Under the pieces are notes generated by a model. It was not told the DNA's origin, ran no database searches, and saw nothing but the letters and a program-made list of their open reading frames with translations. The translations under genes and the position numbers were made by a program. Below, piece after piece: positions 57,342 through 64,000 of a stretch of DNA of 64,000 nucleotides (positions are counted from its first letter, which is position 1; each line of letters begins with the position of its first letter). The DNA is from Ananas comosus. Taxonomy: Eukaryota > Streptophyta > Magnoliopsida > Poales > Bromeliaceae. The stretch lies in assembly GCF_001540865.1 (NCBI RefSeq), contig NC_033623.1:9255011-9319010 (forward strand), read 5' to 3'.

Positions 57342-60300
57342 CATATAGCGTCGTGTCCGGCTTGCGATCGGGGTAGACCGACCACAAATCCATTGCAATG
57401 TCCTCCCACTTCCACACGGGAACTGATAAACTTTGCAACTTCCCCACGGAAAACCAACGTTTTGCCTTAACTTGTTGGCACGTCAAGCACTGCGCCACAA
57501 ACTCCCAAATATCTTTCTTCATGACCGGCTACCAATAATGCACTTTTAAGTCCTTGTACATCTCAGTGCCGTCCGGGTGTATACTGTACGGGGAATGATG
57601 CGCTTCTTGCAATACCGCCTTGCGGATCTCATCATCCGTGGGCACACACAACCGGTTTCTAAATCGAAGTGCACCGTCGGTCGCACGCCGAAGTCATCGG
57701 CGCGTCCGCCCTCAATATCACTCCGCACCTTCTTAAGATATGGATCATCAACTTGCCGCTCCTTAATTTTCTCCAATAAGGTCGGTCAAACCACTAGCGC
57801 CGCCAAAATGGTCGGGACCTCCGGCGCTACCACTTCCAATCCAAACCGTTGCATCTCCTTTTGTAACAACGGTTGATGCGTGATCGTCGTCGCCAAGTTC
57901 TCTACAGATTTTCTGCTCAATCCATCGGCGACTACATTGGCTTTTCCGGGGTGGTATAGAATAGTGATATCATAATCTTTCAACAACTCCAACCACCGTC
58001 GCTGCCGCATATTCAACTCCTTCTAGGTGAACAAGTACTTGAGGCTCTTGTGATCGGTATATACCTCACAATGCTCACCATAAAGGTAGTGCCTTCACAA
58101 CTTTAGCACGAAAATAACCGCTACTAGCTCAAGGTCATGCATTCGGTAGTTCTTCTCATAGCTCTTCAATTGGTGCGAAGCATAGGCAATAACTCGGCCA
58201 CCTTGCATAAGAACACACCCCAGATCACTGTAGGAAGCATCACTATACACCGCGAAGCTCTCCCCCGGCGTCGGCAAAGCAAGTACCGGGGTCGATGTCA
58301 ACCTCTCCTTTAGCTCTTGGAAGCTTCGGTCGCAACCGTCGCTCCACACAAACTTTACTCCTTTGTGCGTAAGGCGTGTGAGAGGAGTAGTCAACTTCGC
58401 AAACCCCTCAACAAAGCGCCGATAGTAGCCCGCCAATCCAAGAAAACTGCGGACTTCCGCTACACTTGTCGGGCGAGGCCAATCCTTTATCACCTCAACT
58501 TTCCTTGGGTCTACCGAGACGCCACTCCCAGATATAACATGGCCTAAGAAGGTAACATCCGAAAGCCAAAAATCGCACTTCTTTAGCTTAGCATAAAGCT
58601 TCTCTTTGCGGAGTATTTGCGACACGATTCTCAAATGTTCCTCGTGTTCCTCATCGCTCCGTGAATAAACCAACACACCGTCAATGAACACCACGACGCA
58701 CCGGTCCAACAACAGTCGAAAGACTCGATTCATCAAGTCCATAAATACTGTCGGGCCGTTAGTAAGCCTAAACAGCATTACCGTAAACTCGTAATGGCCA
58801 TATCGCGTACGATACGCCGTTTTATGTACATCCTTTGGCCGGATCTTCAACTGATGATACCCTGACTGAAGATCGATCTTTGAGTATACCCGAGACCCTT
58901 GCAACTGACCAAACAGGTCATCGATTCTCGACAACAGATATTTGTTCTTGATTGTCATCTTGTTCAACTCGCAATAATCCACGCAGAGTCGAAGTGTGCC
59001 GTTTTTTTTCTTCACAAATAGCACCGGGGCTCCCCACGGCGACATGCTCGGCCTCACAAAGCCTTTATCGAGCAAGTCTTGTAATTGAGCCTTCAACTCT
59101 TTAAGCTCCACCGGTGCCATTCTATACGGAGCCTTCGAAATCGGCGCCGCCCCGGGAATCAAGTCAATGACAAACTCGATCTCCTGATCCGGTGGCAATC
59201 CCAGAAACTCCGCTGGAAACATATCCGGAAATTCACATGCTACTCGGATACTCCCAAGCTCCGGGTGCTCCCTTTGAGTCTCTACTATTGTCGCCAAATA
59301 GGCCACACAACCACCCTTGATCAACTTTCTCGCTCGCAACACCGATATAGTCGCCGTGAAGCGCGAGCTTTTGCATGCTCGGTAAACCAACTCCTTTTGA
59401 CCAGGCTCACGAAAAGTGATCACCTTGCTTTCACAATCGATACTGGCATAGTACTTGAAAAGCCAATCGATCCCCAAGATTACATCGAAGCCCTACATCT
59501 GATTTAGCACGAGCAAATCTGCCGGCATAATCCAATCACCTATCTGAACCGGACAAGCCAAGCACTCCTCGTGAACACTAAATGAATGCTTTGGTGCATT
59601 GTAGTCCGGGTTATATACTACCTTTATGCCATGAGTCTTAGCAAACGATGCACCAATAAATGAATGAGATGCACCTGTATCAAACAAAGCTCTAGCTCTA
59701 GTGCCATTAATCAAAATAATATCTGCCACGACGTCATCTGGCACGGCAGGCTGCTCCTCCACCTGAGTGGCGAAAACCCGCCCACTCGGTGCTCGAGATC
59801 CCTCTGGCTGATGCGGTGCTGACGCGCGTCCAGCCGACATAGCAGGTGGCAATCCCGCAAGCTGTCGCGGAGCATACTGAACTGAAGCTGCTAACGGAGC
59901 AAGTGATGCGCCGCCCAGTCACTCTCGACTCATGTGCCCCACCTGGCAGCATCTGAAACACCGCCCCTCACGCTGAGGACAGCCCACTACATTGTGATCA
60001 CCGTCGCAAATCATACATGGGAAGAAAGTCTGGCTCTGAGACTGGCTCCTGCTTCCCCGCCACTGTGATTTTGGGTACCAAGGGGGTTGCTTAGAACTCG
60101 ACTGTCCCACGGAACCACTAGCCGCCCGTTTCTTGGACTTCTCTCTATCCTTGTCCTTCTCGAATGCATCGCGCTCCTCTCGCGCAATAGCATTGCCGCG
60201 CTCCACCCACAATGCGCGATCCAACACATCCTCATAGGTCTTCAAGTGGAACGCATGTATAACTTTGAAAATATCGGGTGGCAACCCGCGCTCGAAAACT

Positions 60301-61346
60301 TCCGCTCAGTCCCGGTCACCGTGTACCAAGCCTGGAACACAATTCACCATGTGCGAGAACTCCTTTTCATACTCCTGCATCGACCGGTTTCCTTGCCTTA
60401 ATTTGGGAAAGTCTTCCTTGATCTTTCGTTTGTCACTTTCGGGGAAATACTCCATTAGCAGTAACTCCCGAAAATGCCTCCCAAGTCATGGATGCAAGCT
60501 CCAACGACTGGCTTTTCTTCACCCGAGTCCACCACAACCGATCCGACCCCTCAAAACAGTGAGCCGCTAGGTGAACTTTATCCCTTTCAAGGGTGTAAAT
60601 GTCCTCGAACAACGCCTCCATAGCAGTCAACCACGCCTCCATCATCCACGAATCCTTATCATCACCGTTGAAAGTCGGAGGATTGAACCGCTTAAAGGCC
60701 GTCAACACTGCCAACGACCGCTCCTGCTCGGCCTCAAGTGCATCGGGAATAGGAGCCAAAGAGCCTGAAGCCGTTGGAGGAATAGCCGTCACCGGTGCCG
60801 CTGCCACCGCAGGTGCAGGCGGGTCCTGAGGTACAGGTGTAGCCGCCGCCGCCTGTCGAGCCACCAACTCGTGGAGCCTCCCGATCTGCTCTCCCTGCTG
60901 CTGCATAGCCCTGGCCAAAGCCACTACTTGGGCTCGCAACTCACGCACTTCATCTGACCCAGATTGCTCGGGCACCTCACTAGGCAATGTCGTAGCGGAT
61001 CTCGTAGAACGTCGAGGTAGTGCCATCACGTTCTGAAACGTAGCACACACATTAGTACTCGACACACGTGACACTACTCGTTCTAATTAACTACACAATC
61101 AAGCGAAAGCAATCAAGTGTACTCATTTTCTACCCTTGGCATTATGTAGTCGGCCGGCCCACATAATCCCTCAAGAAGAAAACCAATAAGCACTTGAATC
61201 CATCTCTAACTCCTTTTAGAGAAGTACTAACCACAACCCAATCAATTAACTTCTGCATAACCAAGTCCACGTTAAACATTTCCTAAGTCCCTAAGGTCTC
61301 CAATCCTAAGGTCCTAAGTCCATCCTAGACCTTTTACTTTCACCAC

Positions 61347-61358
61347 GCTCTGATACCA
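61347..61358 (-). promoter_or_regulatory. Primer binding site of the gypsy element
   Basis: The complement of gctctgatacca is TGGTATCAGAGC, a perfect initiator-tRNA-Met PBS, seven bases from the LTR edge at 61366. Confidence 0.95.
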
Positions 61359-61365
61359 TTATATC

Positions 61366-63534
61366 TGTCACGCTCCAGGACCGCCTATTTTGTCGGTTCA
61401 GGCATGTCAACAGACGCCGAATGGACATCACCTCCCCTGTCCGCCCAAGACTCCAACACATGTACAATCAAAGCAATTCAACATAGAGTGAATACAATCA
61501 TACACGGCTTGCTCGAGGGCAAGCAACAACAACAAGTAGTGAAAGCTCTAAGCTACTACATACAACATACAACCAGACACATGTCATTTGATTAACTTTT
61601 AACCAAATGCAAGTAAGCTAAAGATATTACATTCATTCTCTTTGCATACATCATTTACATTAGTCATCCAAAACATAAAGACTTACAACTTTATACATCA
61701 TTTCTTTTCAACATACAAAAGTTGAATATACATAGGGAATAACTATAAACTCCGGTGACCACTAGTTATGGCGCTAAACCCTTACCCCGATCCTCCGCCG
61801 CCCCACTCGTGCTCGGATCTGTAGGGTTAGTGGTGTGAGAACTACAACGAAGTTCCTAGTTGGTTCGGCCGCCGACCTCGCCGATTTGCCCACTAGGTCT
61901 ATTCAGGCATATGTATTTCAAGAAAAGAAAAATAGCAAACCAACTAATGCTACTACTAATACAATGCCTGCAAGAAAGCTAATCAACAATAGATAAATCA
62001 TATGTATGATAAATATGCATGCATGTTTTTCCACATTCACTTTGACTTTTACCCAATCATACCGGTTAACACTTGTTAACCCGAAACTCACAACCAAAAA
62101 TCCCTATCATTCAGGAGGACTTTACCACGCCCGAGGGACCATCTTCTGGGGGGACTTTACCTCGCCCAGTGGTGACCAACTCCGGAGCGCACCGCTCGAG
62201 AGAAGCTACCTCCCTCAAGCCAAGACTCAAGTGAGTATCGATCCAATCCCCAATTTGATGACGTATAGTCACATTTGCTAGTTTGCCACAAGCCACAATA
62301 GGTTTCTTTTACTTTGTCTTACAATCTCACACTTGGCCTCACTTGCCATAATGCCACTAAAGGTTATACCTTGTCTAGCATATCACAATCTTGATGCCAA
62401 TCTCGTCACTAATGTCAATGTCACCTTTATTTACTATTATCATAGTCCATATCTCACATTCACACAAGTATAGGGTTCCAACATACATGTCTCATATGGT
62501 TCTATATCAATTACTATGTTCATCTACGTTAGAAGCATACAATTGAATCCCAACCAATAACCACATGTCAACTACCCTATTATGCATGAATGGCACTATT
62601 CATATGCTCAATAAAAATGCAACATAGATATAGAAGGGAATTTAGATATTCCGGATAGCACCTCCTACCTTGTAGGTATGCTAAGAAGTCACGATCCAGA
62701 TTTTGTAATTTTTGGAAGCCTACGCCACGTGCTGCGGCAAAACGAAGCCGAAACAGGCTTTTTCGCCAATATCTCTGTGTACGCTCGTCGGATTGCCGAA
62801 CCGAGCTTACCAACGCGTTCGTTTACCTAGCAATTAGAGTAATAAGAGATCAATCCTTAACTTTGACCTCATAATCACAAAATCCTAACATTAATCCCAT
62901 ATACAAAGTCATCTTTTCCAATCAAGTCCCTAGACTTGAAGAAACATGGGGAAAATTCACCATACAACTCCTAGAACTCATGCTAGAAGGAATTAAACCA
63001 AAACCTAGCTTAGAGCCATGGAAACTCACTTTAGAGTTCAAGCTTTTTCTCCAAAAGCCTTGCTCAAGCTAGCCTCCACTACTAGGAAGCTTTTACTCCA
63101 AGCTAAACTCCTCCAAAGCTTCTCTTTTGCCCAAGCTCTAGAGAGAAGGAGAGAGAGGAGAGGGTTTTAGAGAGAGGCTCCCTAAATGTGGTTGGGTTGA
63201 GAGAAATGAGAGCTCTCTCATCCCCTCTCATAACTATACACACCCACCATGCCACTTTTGCACAATAGCCCCTCAAACTCCACCTTTTCACAACAGCTCG
63301 AACTGGGCAATTTTCGCTTACGGGGTTCGGACTCTGTGGAGGGTCCAAACCCCGAGAGCCCAAATTCTGGTACTTAGCCAATTTTTCACAGTTTTGCTCT
63401 CTTGGGTCCAAACACCTTATACAATGGATCAAAAACACTTAGAACCCATTGTGGACCATTCCTACTCGTCCGACACTGCGCTCCGCTCATTTCGACAGAA
63501 CTCGGCACGACTCATAGGGATGCGATACGTTACA
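61366..63534 (-). repeat. 5' LTR of the gypsy element
   Basis: 2169 bp. On the minus strand it reads TGTAACGTATCGC...GGAGCGTGACA. Its right two-fifths has a direct counterpart at 52545-53820, and its whole length corresponds in order to the solo LTR at 54870-57341. The flank beyond it is ggtag (63535-63539); the partner flank is lost with the truncated 3' LTR. Confidence 0.92.
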
Positions 63535-64000
63535 GGTAGGATCGGCGGTGGGGAACTTGGGTTGGGGCAGAGAGAGAGAGTGTGTGAGGAAGTAGGCTCG
63601 GGGAGGAGCGAGTATATACAAAACGAACACAGTGAATCATTCACCGCTTTTAGATACTAGAAATGGTTTACTGTGTCTAAACACGGTGAATCGTGTACCG
63701 TTCTAGACGCGGTTAATGATTCATCGTATTTTATTATTTTTTTACCTTAAAAGAATACCGTGAAACATCTACCGTGTTAAAATATGATAAATGGTTTACC
63801 ATATTCAATTTAATTTAGAACACCGGCAATGCTCACATGGTGCTCGCGTGGTGGGGATAGAGTCAATCTTACAAATATAAATTTTGTTAGGCTATTTGTG
63901 AAAATTTTTTGAGAGAACTAAATGCAAAAATATCTATTAAAAAATATACATTTTGAGTTTTTAGCTAAGATTAGTTTTTAATTTGTTTAACTCTACATTA
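63535..64000. repeat. Intergenic DNA with clustered ggtgaatcattcacc-type palindromes
   Basis: After a GA-rich stretch, 63628-63805 holds about five imperfect inverted repeats of the form acggtgaatNattcaccgt (for example 63628-63650, 63679-63702, 63706-63730, 63754-63779, 63781-63805). The remainder to 64000 is AT-rich with no coding pattern. Confidence 0.6.

Larger units (their letters stand above)
53869..61026 (-). pseudogene. Gypsy gag-pol polyprotein pseudogene, split by a solo LTR
   Basis: Minus strand from MALPRRS (61026). Gag (to about 60440) has FKRFNPPTFNG and LWWTRVKK words, then a frameshift. It continues at 60284-59919 to a zinc knuckle whose last cysteine is replaced by TGA (CFRCCQVGHMSRE, stop). 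Protease: DTGASHSF near 59680, with a TAG at the end of that segment. Reverse transcriptase to RNase H (59477-58095) is one open frame, but the catalytic YxDD box reads FIDG near 58680. RNase H shows YSDAS and HDLELVAV, then a stop. Integrase has the HHCC region (57590-57470), then the solo LTR 57341-54870, then SDRDPRF (54730) and HPQSDG followed by a TAG. The C-terminus resembles a chromodomain (PARKERKLRNLTIPYVKVQ, then a stop). Known: the family replicates by reverse transcription. This copy is inactive. Confidence 0.93.
52545..63534 (-). mobile_element. Ty3/gypsy chromovirus-type retrotransposon, decayed, minus strand
   Basis: The 5' LTR is 61366-63534, the PBS 61347-61358, then gag, protease, reverse transcriptase, RNase H, integrase and a chromodomain-like end, a polypurine tract at 53821-53833, and a 3' LTR at 53820 downward that lacks its outer part. 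The two LTRs are about 95 per cent identical by eye over the shared 1.27 kb. The order with integrase after RNase H defines Ty3/gypsy, and the C-terminal chromodomain suggests a Tekay/Del-type chromovirus. A solo LTR of a similar family (54870-57341) splits the integrase. Confidence 0.93.

Overview
The window looks like plant nuclear DNA, most likely from a monocot. It holds two recognisable host genes, both with very GC-rich coding sequence. Almost everything else is AT-rich intergenic DNA packed with LTR retrotransposons, DNA transposons, MITEs, SINEs and TRIM elements. Pineapple (Ananas) or a relative is only a guess; nothing read here settles the species. Runs of N (66 at 12211-12276; single Ns at 12476, 12831, 32437 and 45646) show it is a draft assembly.

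Layout. 1-2.6 kb: decayed gag-protease retroelement with a possible LTR. 3.3-10.1 kb: full-length, inactivated Ty1/copia element with two LTRs, PBS and a 5-bp target duplication. 10.4-16.2 kb: small repeats (two TRIM-like elements, two tRNA-derived SINEs, palindromic MITEs, microsatellites and a hairpin built of short repeats). 16.4-17.3 kb: unexplained GC-rich island. 18.5-19.1 kb: another palindromic MITE. 20.6-26.7 kb: three-exon gene for a choline transporter-like (CTL) membrane protein, with a 4-kb first intron carrying a MITE and a tandem duplication. 27.5-33.8 kb: near-identical duplication of a PPR-gene 5' region; the left copy is split by a 2.4-kb solo LTR and a 1.3-kb Mutator-like element and ends at an N. 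33.4-35.4 kb: intact PLS-DYW pentatricopeptide repeat gene. 35.9-37.9 kb: PIF-type and Mutator-type non-autonomous elements. 37.9-63.5 kb: nested transposons. A 9.4-kb PIF/Harbinger element (decayed Myb/SANT-like gene and DDE transposase) sits in an LTR, is itself split by a 4-kb solo LTR, and is followed by a decayed Ty3/gypsy chromovirus on the minus strand whose integrase is split by a solo LTR of a closely similar family.

The two host genes are unrelated neighbours: one encodes a multi-pass membrane protein, the other a predicted organellar RNA-editing factor. Every transposon gene I could read carries stops, frameshifts, lost catalytic residues or insertions. I found no prokaryote-type system, CRISPR array, rRNA gene or genuine tRNA gene. 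The most useful observations concern assembly and genome history: a probable unmerged haplotype or recent duplication at the PPR locus, an uncollapsed overlap at a one-N gap, and a clear relative order of several nested insertions.
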